Source: Haloferax litoreum
GTDB taxonomy: Archaea; Halobacteriota; Halobacteria; Halobacteriales; Haloferacaceae
DNA: 64,000 nt
NCBI RefSeq assembly: GCF_009674605.1
Contig: NZ_WKJO01000001.1
Location: 558,001-622,000, forward strand
Direction of reading: 5' to 3'
Below, piece after piece: positions 16,557 to 23,553 of this stretch. The notes under the pieces were generated by a model. It made no database searches, was not told the origin of the DNA, and saw nothing but the letters and a program-made list of their open reading frames with translations. The number at the start of each line of letters is the position of its first letter. Within the stretch, counting starts at the first letter, position 1. The position numbers were made by a program, and so were the translations under genes.

Positions 16557-16640
16557 TTTTCCTGCGAACAACGTGAGCAGTGAAACTGCTCGCGACCGGT
16601 TTGAACCCGGGAGGTGACACTCCTCTGACTCTGCCGAAGA
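16557..16640 (+). repeat. decayed tRNA-Phe 3'-end copy with GARCNNNGYGA hairpin
   Basis: Loop GAACAACGTGA (16566-16576) is closed by CTGC/GCAG, extended by TTTT/GAAA after one mismatch. A second small hairpin GAGCAGT-GAA-ACTGCTC overlaps it. A 19-nt copy of the tRNA T arm and acceptor start follows at 16596-16614, differing by three transitions. It is the shortest and most worn of the four arrays. Confidence 0.75.
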
Positions 16641-16758
16641 GTGTCTTCGATGTGCAATTTTGCGTCCACCGAGATGTGGCTCAACAGCCTCCGAAACTGT
16701 ACTTAATGGGAGCAGAAGCTCTCGTAAGCGACACATAACAATACGTGTTATTTGTCAA

Positions 16759-17982
16759 ATGAGCCTGATGACAGGTCCTTCAGATTCCGACAGCGGACTT
16801 CCGCTTGGTAGACGCTCTGCACTCAAATTGACTGGTGGATTCTTCCTCGCGAGTGCACTCGGCGGACAGGTCGCCGCAAATCAGGGCGACGGTGAGGCGA
16901 CGAAGGTGTACCGCGTGACACAGGGGAGTCGTGAATACGAAATCTCGTTGCTCACGGGTGACACACCCGCCACGGAACTCTACGACCTTCGGATTCCGGA
17001 CCAGTACGGTGGCGACAACGGGGCCACAGACCCTGGGGAGGGTCCATACTACGAGTCGGTTGGGCTCTCGTACCTCTTGGAAGAACAGGAGTCACTGATG
17101 TTCCTCTACGATGGCCCGAACGGAATCAGTCTCGTCGTTCTCCACGGTGGGCCGGGCGACGGCAGTGCTGTCACGTGGCGACTCACGGGCGTCCCCAGCG
17201 GCGCAACGTGGCTCGTGAAAGATGACCTGTACACCTATCCCGACACGGGGGAACAGGCGGTGTCGAACTACGACCGGTGGGACGTAAGCGGAAGCGAACA
17301 CACCATCGACTGGACGTGGGATGGTGGCCGTACGGATGGCGGCGTCCTCGGTTACCTTTCCGGAGAGTTTTCGTTCGCCATCTACCCGGCGTACAACACC
17401 GCCGCCGCGCTCTACGGCGAGTATTTCTCCGGTCTCATCAGCGGGTGGTACGTCCTCACCGGCGGGTGGAACAGTCTGACGCGAGAACCGCTGAACCTCG
17501 AAGAACCGGTCACGATAACCTGTGAGACTGTCGAGGAACCTGAACAGACGCCAGAGACGCCAGACCCGACAGAGACACCCGAAGAAGAGACCCCACAGGA
17601 AGAAGAAGAAAACGAAGAAGACGACGACAAGAGAGACGACCAGAAGAAGGACGAATCTGACTGGAAAGACAAGCGTGACGAGGCCCGTGAGGAGTGGAAA
17701 GAAAAGCGCGACGAGTGGCAAGAGAGCCGAGACGACGGTGACGACGACTGGAAGGAAGAACGCGACGAGGCACGTGAAGAGCGGAAAGAGAAGCGTGAAG
17801 AGTGGCAAGAGAGCCGGGACGAAGAGAAAGAGAGGGACGACGACGAGGATGAAGACGAAGACAAAGACGAGGAGAAAAAAGGGAACGGCAAAGCCAAAGG
17901 CAAGGACAAGGGCAGCGGCAACTCGGGCAAGAAAAAAGGAAAGGGGCGAAGCAAGCGGGGTGACGACGACGATGACGACTGA
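16759..17982 (+). CDS. Tat-secreted protein with long Lys/Glu/Asp/Arg-rich helical tail
   Basis: A 407-residue protein from the ATG at 16759. The N-terminus has a Tat signal (LGRRSALKLTGGFFLASALGG, about residues 16-36). The middle domain (about 45-265) is beta-rich, with aromatic and Gly residues, and has no family I recognise. It is followed by a Pro/Glu/Thr linker and a tail of about 125 residues, almost only K, E, D, R, W and S, with an imperfect repeat around DEAREEWKEKRDEWQESRDD. The tail should form a charged single alpha helix or coiled coil, then ends in Gly/Lys and a poly-Asp tip. Many lysines are unusual for a haloarchaeal secreted protein. Confidence 0.75.
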   Translation: MSLMTGPSDSDSGLPLGRRSALKLTGGFFLASALGGQVAANQGDGEATKVYRVTQGSREYEISLLTGDTPATELYDLRIPDQYGGDNGATDPGEGPYYESVGLSYLLEEQESLMFLYDGPNGISLVVLHGGPGDGSAVTWRLTGVPSGATWLVKDDLYTYPDTGEQAVSNYDRWDVSGSEHTIDWTWDGGRTDGGVLGYLSGEFSFAIYPAYNTAAALYGEYFSGLISGWYVLTGGWNSLTREPLNLEEPVTITCETVEEPEQTPETPDPTETPEEETPQEEEENEEDDDKRDDQKKDESDWKDKRDEAREEWKEKRDEWQESRDDGDDDWKEERDEAREERKEKREEWQESRDEEKERDDDEDEDEDKDEEKKGNGKAKGKDKGSGNSGKKKGKGRSKRGDDDDDD

Positions 17983-18162
17983 TTCGTCCATCAAAACGAC
18001 GCCGGTGGGAAGGCTTCTCCGTCGCTAACTCTCGTGGCAGTTTTTGTGTGCGTGTCGAACCGTGCGGAGACCCAACCGGAGTCTTCTGTCACTGTCGCGG
18101 CAGTTCTCGCTTCGGAAGAACGTTAGTGTCAATTCATTGTCTGTGATGCCGTACCCGAACGT

Positions 18163-18606
18163 ATGGCACACGAAGAAGAGACACACATCGACGCGATACT
18201 GGTACCGACAGACGGAAGCAAGGCAGCGATGCGAGCGGCACGGCAAGCGGTTCGCGTCGCACGAGAAAACGACGCGACGATTCACGTGATGTACGTGATG
18301 GACATGGGCGACGTCGATTACGTGGCCGTTCCGAGCGACATCGCCGAGACCAAAGGCCGACTGACGAAGAAGGGGCGAAAATTCGCAGAGAAGGTCCAAG
18401 CACTCGCCACAGAAGCAAACGTCGAGTGTACCGTCGTCGTTCGGTCTGGAATTCCAGAAGATGAGATAATCGAGTACGCCGACGAAGAGGGCATCGACCT
18501 CATCGTGATGGGAAAACGCGGGCAGCGAGACCCGGACAAACCACTCCTCGGGTCGACGACGAAGCGTGTCGTTGGTCGCACAGACGTGCCGGTTCGCGTC
18601 GTGTAA
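18163..18606 (+). CDS. universal stress protein UspA family
   Basis: A 147-residue cytoplasmic protein with AILVPTDGSKAAMRAARQAV at about residues 11-30 and the ATP-binding signature GKRGQRDPDKPLLGSTTKRV near residues 125-144, which matches Gx2Gx9G(S/T). It therefore belongs to the nucleotide-binding Usp subclass and probably forms a dimer. The start at 18163 follows a purine-rich leader. It sits among stress-type genes (cold-shock pair), but the specific role is unknown. Confidence 0.9.
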   Translation: MAHEEETHIDAILVPTDGSKAAMRAARQAVRVARENDATIHVMYVMDMGDVDYVAVPSDIAETKGRLTKKGRKFAEKVQALATEANVECTVVVRSGIPEDEIIEYADEEGIDLIVMGKRGQRDPDKPLLGSTTKRVVGRTDVPVRVV

Positions 18607-18774
18607 AACTCGATTTGAGTCGTATCTGAACGGTCGCCATCGGACGGTTACGGTAGTTACTGGATCACCCGAACGAGAACAAGACACCGACGAGAGCACG
18701 GTGGTGCACCAATTTCGGTCCTCGTTCCTAGCTTCACAAGACTTATACGTCCGACGTGGTTGAATCCAAAGGCA

Positions 18775-18969
18775 ATGGCGAAAGGTAAAGTTGATTTCTT
18801 CAACGACACTGGCGGTTACGGTTTCATTTCTACTGACGACGCGGACGACGACGTGTTCTTCCACATGGAAGACGTTGGCGGCCCGGACCTCGAAGAGGGT
18901 CAGGAGATCGAATTCGACATCGAACAGGCCCCCAAGGGTCCCCGCGCGACGAACGTCACCCGCCTCTAA
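18775..18969 (+). CDS. cspA: cold-shock domain protein, copy 1
   Basis: A 64-residue single cold-shock OB fold. MAKGKVDFFNDTGGYGFISTDDADDDVFFHMEDV contains the RNP1-like GYGFIS and RNP2-like VFFH nucleic-acid binding motifs. It probably acts as an RNA or ssDNA chaperone. The frame is open five codons upstream, but the twin gene fixes the ATG at 18775. A TATA-like CTTATA lies about 30-35 bases before the start. It is nearly identical to the gene at 19130. Confidence 0.92.
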   Translation: MAKGKVDFFNDTGGYGFISTDDADDDVFFHMEDVGGPDLEEGQEIEFDIEQAPKGPRATNVTRL

Positions 18970-19129
18970 GCAGGTCTTCGTTCACCGCCGGTAACTTCAC
19001 ACACTGACGAACTTTCTTCCGTTTTTCACCCATCGAGAGCGGTGCATGTCGGCGCTAGCTAGTGAATAGTCGGATACGATAGGGGTATGCGGAAGGGTTA
19101 ACCGTCCACAGGGCCGTTGTACAAAGGCA

Positions 19130-19324
19130 ATGGCGAAAGGTAAGGTTGACTTCTTCAACGACACTGGCGGTTACGGTTTCATTTCTACTGACGACGCGGA
19201 CGATGACGTGTTCTTCCACATGGAAGACGTTGGCGGCCCGGACCTCGAAGAGGGTCAGGAAGTAGAGTTCGACATCGAAGACGCCCCCAAGGGCCCGCGC
19301 GCGACGAACGTCAAGCGCCTCTAA
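19130..19324 (+). CDS. cspA: cold-shock domain protein, copy 2
   Basis: A 64-residue cold-shock protein that differs from copy 1 by three residues (I/V, Q/D, T/K, all in the last third). DNA identity starts about nine bases before the ATG (AAAGGCAATGG) and runs through the gene, while the further upstream regions differ. The two copies therefore arose by recent tandem duplication but may have separate promoters. Both RNP motifs are intact. Confidence 0.92.
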   Translation: MAKGKVDFFNDTGGYGFISTDDADDDVFFHMEDVGGPDLEEGQEVEFDIEDAPKGPRATNVKRL

Positions 19325-19506
19325 CTCAGGACTGACTCGTAACCGCAGACGCATCGACTTTTGAGAATTATTTTCTACACACCGAGCGGCCGCACTATCT
19401 CTGCCAAACCAGAATTGCAGACTAACACAATTCTCCATGTCAAACAATGACTCTGAGCAGCCAGAACCTTCATACGTCTCCGCAGTTGTGCATCAAATGA
19501 ACAACA

Positions 19507-20232
19507 ATGACTGCCGAGAGGGAGCGAGAATCCCACCCGAAACCACCCGATTCCCACATCGGTGCGGACCTCTTCGACGAGACGATGGGTCCGGGTTCGT
19601 CGTTCGCCCACCTGTACCGCGGAGAGATACACCGGATGAAGTCCTGGCGAGAGCGACTCGACCGGACGAGCAACTGGGCGATTACGTTGATGGCCGGGAT
19701 CCTCACGTGGTCGTTTTCCGCACAGTCGCACCCGCACTACATCATCTTGCTCGGTCTCGTGACGCTGAGTATCTTCCTCGGAATCGAGTCTCGTCGGTTC
19801 CGTGCGTACGACATCTGGCGGTCCCGCGTTCGGATGTTTCAACAGAACGTGTTCGCGTACGCACTGGACCCAGCGGGCGGCGTCGTCGACGAGAACTGGC
19901 GACAGAAACTGGGTGGTGACTACCGCACGCCGAACATGAAGATACCGTTCGAAGAGGCGGTCGCCCACCGACTCCGGCGGGTATATCTCCCACTGTTCCT
20001 CGTGATGCTCGTCGCGTGGATTATCCAGTTGACGACGTACACGGACCACACGAGTCTCGTCGCCAACGCGGGCATCGGCGGCATTCCCGGCCCCGTGGTC
20101 GTCGCAATCGTGGCAGGATTCTACGCGACCATCGCCGCGATCGCGTTCCGTCCGCGGGACTGGAACGTCAACGGCGAACTCATCCCGAGTGAAGTTACCG
20201 GGTGGGAGCGACCCGAACGCGACGAGGTCTAG
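19507..20232 (+). CDS. DUF2270 family membrane protein
   Basis: A 241-residue protein with about four predicted transmembrane helices: WAITLMAGILTWSFS, YIILLGLVTLSIFLGI, YLPLFLVMLVAWIIQL and GPVVVAIVAGFYATIAAIAF. The segment LGGDYRTPNMKIPFEEAVAHRLRRVYLPLF between the helix pairs is typical of DUF2270. N- and C-termini are charged and probably cytoplasmic. Function unknown. The upstream 180 bases hold no gene. Confidence 0.85.
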   Translation: MTAERERESHPKPPDSHIGADLFDETMGPGSSFAHLYRGEIHRMKSWRERLDRTSNWAITLMAGILTWSFSAQSHPHYIILLGLVTLSIFLGIESRRFRAYDIWRSRVRMFQQNVFAYALDPAGGVVDENWRQKLGGDYRTPNMKIPFEEAVAHRLRRVYLPLFLVMLVAWIIQLTTYTDHTSLVANAGIGGIPGPVVVAIVAGFYATIAAIAFRPRDWNVNGELIPSEVTGWERPERDEV

Positions 20233-20248
20233 CGCGGGAATCCGAAAT

Positions 20249-20268
20249 CGTTTTTTCTCCCCTGCACC
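20249..20268 (+). promoter_or_regulatory. promoter of tRNA-Phe copy 2
   Basis: CGTTTTTTCTCCCCTGC lies 14-33 bases before the tRNA and resembles the element upstream of copy 1. The T run could also serve as a terminator for the DUF2270 gene that ends at 20232. Confidence 0.5.
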
Positions 20269-20281
20269 TCTACCGAGTTGC

Positions 20282-20355
20282 GCCGCCTTAGCTCAGACTG
20301 GGAGAGCACTCGACTGAAGATCGAGCTGTCCCCGGTTCAAATCCGGGAGGCGGCA
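20282..20355 (+). tRNA. tRNA-Phe(GAA), copy 2
   Basis: Identical over 74 nt to the tRNA-Phe at 16483-16556: acceptor GCCGCCT/AGGCGGC, anticodon loop CTGAAGA, discriminator A. Confidence 0.95.
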
Positions 20356-20480
20356 CTTCTGTGATTTCAACCCGACGAGCGACGCGAGTCGCGGTGAAAT
20401 CCAGAATGCGACCCGACCGGATTTGAACCCGAGAAGACGAGCAGAGCGAGTCTTCGCTCGGTTCAAATCCGGGAGGCGGA
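20356..20480 (+). repeat. tRNA-Phe 3'-end copies with GARCNNNGYGA hairpins
   Basis: Hairpin 1 has loop GAGCGACGCGA (20377-20387) closed by CGAC/GTCG and, after a symmetric internal loop, GATTTCA/TGAAATC. Hairpin 2 has loop GAGCAGAGCGA (20439-20449) closed by AAGAC/GTCTT and CGAG/CTCG. It is further enclosed by an inverted T-arm copy (20417-20428) paired with a direct copy (20461-20472). The direct copy belongs to a 21-nt perfect duplicate of the tRNA 3' end at 20459-20479. Minus-strand frames here only translate the repeats. Confidence 0.88.
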
Positions 20481-20585
20481 ACCCGTTCATCTCCTCGAAC
20501 CGGTACAGACGAAAAGAAACCCGAGCGCAAACGCCACCAACGCAGTCGCTCACCAACACAGTCGCCGGAAGAGTAGAGTCCCAGT

Positions 20586-20981
20586 TCAGGCAGTAACGGT
20601 CGATTCCTGCGCGACGTCGCGGGGAGTGACACGTACTTCTAACCCGGACGGCGAGACGGAGACGGTCACGTCGTCGACAGCGCGTTCGTATTCGGCCGTG
20701 TGCTTTCCGGCCCGTGAGATACGGAGTCGCTTCGAGAGGAGACCCGCTTCGGCGAGTGGGTCGAGTTTCCGGTAGGTAGTCGAAAGCGGAAGGTCACACG
20801 ACTCGGCGATTTCGCTCGCAGACAGCGCAGTTCCGTCAGTCGCTTCGAGGATGCACCGGCAGTTTTCGTCGTCGAGTGCGTCGAAGAGGACGTCCATCCG
20901 GTCTTGGTCGTCGACGACGAACTCGTCGGAAGAACTGCGAGTGTGAGAGCGAACGGACGATGGAAGCGATGCCTGACTCAT
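20586..20981 (-). CDS. winged-helix (ArsR-like) transcriptional regulator
   Basis: A 131-residue protein. The winged helix spans about residues 28-90: DVLFDALDDENCRCILEATDGTALSASEIAESCDLPLSTTYRKLDPLAEAGLL, with recognition helix LPLSTTYRKLDPL. The C-terminal strand region (VTVSVSPSGLEVRV) is shared with the regulator at 23060-23446, so the two are paralogues. It is preceded by a TATA box at 21036-21048. The ligand is unknown. Confidence 0.85.
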   Translation of the reverse strand: MSQASLPSSVRSHTRSSSDEFVVDDQDRMDVLFDALDDENCRCILEATDGTALSASEIAESCDLPLSTTYRKLDPLAEAGLLSKRLRISRAGKHTAEYERAVDDVTVSVSPSGLEVRVTPRDVAQESTVTA

Positions 20982-21035
20982 ACTTCAATAGAGTCACCGT
21001 AGGTAGACCAACGGACAACCACGATATCCGGGGAC

Positions 21036-21048
21036 GTTTATATACTCC
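21036..21048 (-). promoter_or_regulatory. TATA box, shared promoter type A
   Basis: On the minus strand this reads GGAGTATATAAAC. It lies 55 bases upstream of the regulator start at 20981. The same 13 bases occur at the same distance before the paralogue at 23446. The leader next to the ATG is also similar (CTATTGAAGTATG versus CTATTGTAGTATG). Confidence 0.75.
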
Positions 21049-21063
21049 CGTCGAACACGGCCG

Positions 21064-21711
21064 CTATCCTTCTTCGAGAACGTCGCCGAGAAGTTTCGTC
21101 TGTGCAGCCGCGAGGTGTTCCGAAAACGTCGATTGACTGATGTCGAGCGCGGCCGCCACTTCGGTCGCGTTCGCGCGTCGCGGACGTTCGAAGTAGCCCA
21201 TCTCGTAGGCGGTCTGGAGGACTTCGAGTTGCCGCGTGGTGAGTTTCCCCCGGTCGACGAAGACGTTGTCTTCGGGTGCGTCACCCGTCGGAGATCTGAC
21301 GAGTCGTTTGATGTCCACCTCGGGGAATCGCTCGCGAAGTTCCCCGATGACGCCCTGGAGTTGTTCGTAGTCTGCCGCGTGGAAGACGAGGGTCAGCGTC
21401 CCACGCTGTGTGAAGTAGCGGTCGATTGGACACCCGAACTCGCCGAGACACTCGCACGGACAGTTCACGCCCCCATCGTGAGAGATTCGAAAGAGGTGCT
21501 TGTTCCCGTACGAGAAGATGGGCTCGAGCGCGATATCTTCGGGTGTGTCCTCGGTGTCGACGACGAACTCGGTGACACTCACAGACTCGGGCGTCGGTGC
21601 GACACTCGTCGAGACGGAGTTGACGACTGACTCCGTCGAGTAGGCAATCGACGCGATTTGACAGACGGACGGCGAGTCGAATTCGACGGTTGCGCGAATC
21701 CCAGCAGACAT
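21064..21711 (-). CDS. Bat-type HTH_10 transcriptional regulator
   Basis: A 215-residue protein. The N-terminal part (about residues 1-150) is a haloarchaeal sensory or dimerisation region with an unusual Cys cluster, NCPCECLGEFGCPIDRYF at about 83-100, that could bind metal or sense redox. The C-terminal HTH_10 domain follows: LTTRQLEVLQTAYEMGYFERPRRANATEVAAALDISQSTFSEHLAAAQTKLL. This is the DNA-binding domain of bacterio-opsin activator-like regulators. It lies between the first regulator and the FMN-type protein on the same strand. Confidence 0.85.
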   Translation of the reverse strand: MSAGIRATVEFDSPSVCQIASIAYSTESVVNSVSTSVAPTPESVSVTEFVVDTEDTPEDIALEPIFSYGNKHLFRISHDGGVNCPCECLGEFGCPIDRYFTQRGTLTLVFHAADYEQLQGVIGELRERFPEVDIKRLVRSPTGDAPEDNVFVDRGKLTTRQLEVLQTAYEMGYFERPRRANATEVAAALDISQSTFSEHLAAAQTKLLGDVLEEG

Positions 21712-21816
21712 CGGTATGTTACTCGATTTGGCGCGGTGTGATTTCGACCGAGGAGGTGGTCGTCGATGGCGTCCGCAGTCGGTGTTCGAAAGCAGGTTCA
21801 GCGCCGAGACGACCGT

Positions 21817-22278
21817 TCATGCGGCGTCCTCTTCGGGGTCGACGCGGACTTCCCGCCCGCCAAGGTTGTCCGGGTCGAGTTCGAAGAGTTGGATGTCGAG
21901 GTCACGCTTCGTCTCGCCCCAAATCTCGAACAGCGGTCGTTTGGCTTTCCCGTACTGCACGATTCGTTCGACCGTCATCTCGCTCGGGTCGACCCGTTCG
22001 AGGTCGCCCTCCGCGATGACGCTCCGGTAGATTTTACCGTTCGATTCGTGGACGACGAGGCGAGCGCGCGGGGAGGAGGTGAGGAACTGACGTTTTTCGC
22101 TTTCTGGCGTCGAGACGAGTCGGACGTAGAACTGGCCACCGTCGGGGTCGTAGCCGTAGGAGATGGGGATTGCATAGGGTTCATCGTCCTTCGCGAGCGA
22201 CAACACACCCGTCTCGTGGCGCGCCAGGACCTCCGCGATGTCGTCAAACGAGAGGTCGGTCTGTTGGTCCAGAGACAT
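21817..22278 (-). CDS. pyridoxamine 5'-phosphate oxidase-like FMN-binding protein
   Basis: A 153-residue split-barrel protein: EVLARHETGVLSLAKDDEPYAIPISYGYDPDGGQFYVRL, then ESEKRQFLTSSPRARLVVHE. The fold commonly binds FMN or F420. A paralogue lies at 25800-26255 with the same GVLSLA...YGIPLSFGYD core. The enzymatic reaction cannot be read from sequence. Confidence 0.82.
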   Translation of the reverse strand: MSLDQQTDLSFDDIAEVLARHETGVLSLAKDDEPYAIPISYGYDPDGGQFYVRLVSTPESEKRQFLTSSPRARLVVHESNGKIYRSVIAEGDLERVDPSEMTVERIVQYGKAKRPLFEIWGETKRDLDIQLFELDPDNLGGREVRVDPEEDAA

Positions 22279-22430
22279 TGGTTCGTATGCCCAGACTCGC
22301 GGGGGACGTAATCATTGTTACTTCTCGCATCGTGGCCGGACTGGACGCAGATATCACCGGCCAGACGGCCTGTATCGTTCGGAAACAACTTCGAGACGGC
22401 CAGAACGGGGAACAGAAGCAGGACGACGGG

Positions 22431-22577
22431 TCAGGCGTGAGAGAACGACTGGTCGGAGACGGACGACCCACAGATGACACACCCGTTGTCGATGAGTGCG
22501 TCACGCATGGGAGCGTTGACCACCATAGACTCCGCACACTCCGGGCAGACGAAGGTGTAGTCTCTCGTGTCGGTCAT
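22431..22577 (-). CDS. 48-residue zinc-ribbon protein, paralogue of 22684-22848
   Basis: From the ATG at 22577 it reads MTDTRDYTFVCPECAESMVV, then a helix MRDALIDNG, then CVIC. CPEC and CVIC form a four-Cys zinc site. The spacing and the shared pattern FxCPxCxExxxVNxxMRxAL match the second zinc ribbon 250 bp away. The longer upstream frame is basic and not credible. The function is probably a protein-interaction or small regulatory role, but that is inference. Confidence 0.75.
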   Translation of the reverse strand: MTDTRDYTFVCPECAESMVVNAPMRDALIDNGCVICGSSVSDQSFSHA

Positions 22578-22683
22578 CGTTATTGATAGTAGAGATAGCA
22601 CTCGTATATGTAGCCTACTGTTTCGGAAACAGACCGATACGAGACGACAGTAAAGAGAAGAGAGAGACCCGAGAGAGCGATGT

Positions 22684-22848
22684 TCAACGCGACGACAGTG
22701 AAGAGAACGCAGTCTCTGTAACCGCCGACGTACAGACTGGGCACCCGCGTTCGAGGAGTGCCTCACGCATCCCGTCGTTGACTTCGAACTGTTCGCTACA
22801 CTGTGGACATTCGAACTCGAACTCGTCTGCCGTTGTTCCAGCCATCAT
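22684..22848 (-). CDS. 54-residue zinc-ribbon protein in regulator operon
   Basis: Begins MMAGTTADEFEFECPQCSEQ, with CPQC and CPVC around the helix NDGMREALLERG. Its ATG at 22848 overlaps the TAA of the preceding small gene (TAATG), so it is translationally coupled to it. A second ATG directly follows the first. It is the third gene in the operon led by the winged-helix regulator at 23446. Confidence 0.75.
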   Translation of the reverse strand: MMAGTTADEFEFECPQCSEQFEVNDGMREALLERGCPVCTSAVTETAFSSLSSR

Positions 22849-23054
22849 TAGTCTACCTCTGGGGATTCGAGTGCGTCTTCCATTCCGGTCTCGAGGACTG
22901 TCGACGCGATGTCCTCCATCATCTCGATATCTTCTGTTCGGAGTTCGGTGACGACGCTCGCGACGGCGTCTTGGAGTTCGGTCAGCGTCGTCTGGCCGGT
23001 GAGTTCGACGAACAACTCTCCGAAGTCTCGTCCGGAGGGGCGTTGGACGGACAT
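22848..23054 (-). CDS. 68-residue helical acidic protein in regulator operon
   Basis: MSVQRPSGRDFGELFVELTG begins a short acidic helical protein, with TTLTELQDAVASVVTELRTEDIEMMEDIASTVLETGMEDAL predicted as two helices. No family is recognised. It starts 5 bp after the regulator stop and its own stop overlaps the zinc-ribbon start, so the three genes form a tight operon. Presumably it partners one of them. Confidence 0.7.
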   Translation of the reverse strand: MSVQRPSGRDFGELFVELTGQTTLTELQDAVASVVTELRTEDIEMMEDIASTVLETGMEDALESPEVD

Positions 23055-23059
23055 CGCCC

Positions 23060-23446
23060 TCAGCGCTCCTTCGTCTCTTCGCCGCCGTCAGTCGCGACCT
23101 GTCGGAAGTCCACCGACACGCCGGAGTCACCGAACGAGAACGAGAGCGTGTCGAAGCGCGTCGAGAACTCTCGTGGGTGGTGGGCCGACGTCTGGATTCG
23201 ACGCCCCTCGTCGAGGAGCGATGCCTCGGAGAGTTGGCTGAGTTTGCGGTAGACGCTCGACAGAGGGATGTCGCACACCTCGGCGCACTCCTGTGCGGTC
23301 CGGGGGGCGTCGTCACACGCGGCGAGGATACGTCGGTTGTCGTCGTCGCTGAGAGCAGAGAGGACGACGGACGTGTCGGCGACGTCCTGGTGCTGCGAGT
23401 CGAAGCCTCCAATCCCATTTGCGGCGAGTGTCGTGGACGAGTTCAT
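23060..23446 (-). CDS. winged-helix (ArsR-like) regulator, first gene of operon
   Basis: A 128-residue paralogue of the regulator at 20586. The domain SVVLSALSDDDNRRILAACDDAPRTAQECAEVCDIPLSSVYRKLSQLSEASLLDEG has recognition helix IPLSSVYRKL. The same C-terminal beta segment (LSFSFGDSGVSVDFRQV) follows. It leads an operon with a 68-residue helical protein and a zinc ribbon, and its promoter matches that of the paralogue in sequence and spacing. Confidence 0.85.
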   Translation of the reverse strand: MNSSTTLAANGIGGFDSQHQDVADTSVVLSALSDDDNRRILAACDDAPRTAQECAEVCDIPLSSVYRKLSQLSEASLLDEGRRIQTSAHHPREFSTRFDTLSFSFGDSGVSVDFRQVATDGGEETKER

Positions 23447-23500
23447 ACTACAATAGACGGACGGTATCCGGAGGTATCCAGCACCGCGCTATCTGGGGTG

Positions 23501-23513
23501 GTTTATATACTCC
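23501..23513 (-). promoter_or_regulatory. TATA box, shared promoter type A
   Basis: GGAGTATATAAAC on the minus strand, 55 bases upstream of the start at 23446. Identical in sequence and spacing to the element at 21036-21048. Confidence 0.75.
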
Positions 23514-23553
23514 TCGTAGACAGTCCGTCTGGCGCGTCGCACCCTCGCCCCGA

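Noticed and set aside
16483-20355. The identical tRNA-Phe pair as proof of an integrative element
   Set aside because: No integrase, replication or conjugation gene lies between them and the enclosed genes have ordinary haloarchaeal composition, so it is kept only as a question in the findings.
7462-20480. Arrays behind tRNAs as CRISPR or tandem repeats
   Set aside because: Repeat units are unequal, partly inverted and match the adjacent tRNA, with no regular spacer length and no cas genes in the window.
20288-20632. Minus-strand frames over tRNA-Phe arrays (also 16494-16736)
   Set aside because: They translate the tRNA T arm and its copies and give the well-known spurious PPGFEP-type peptides.
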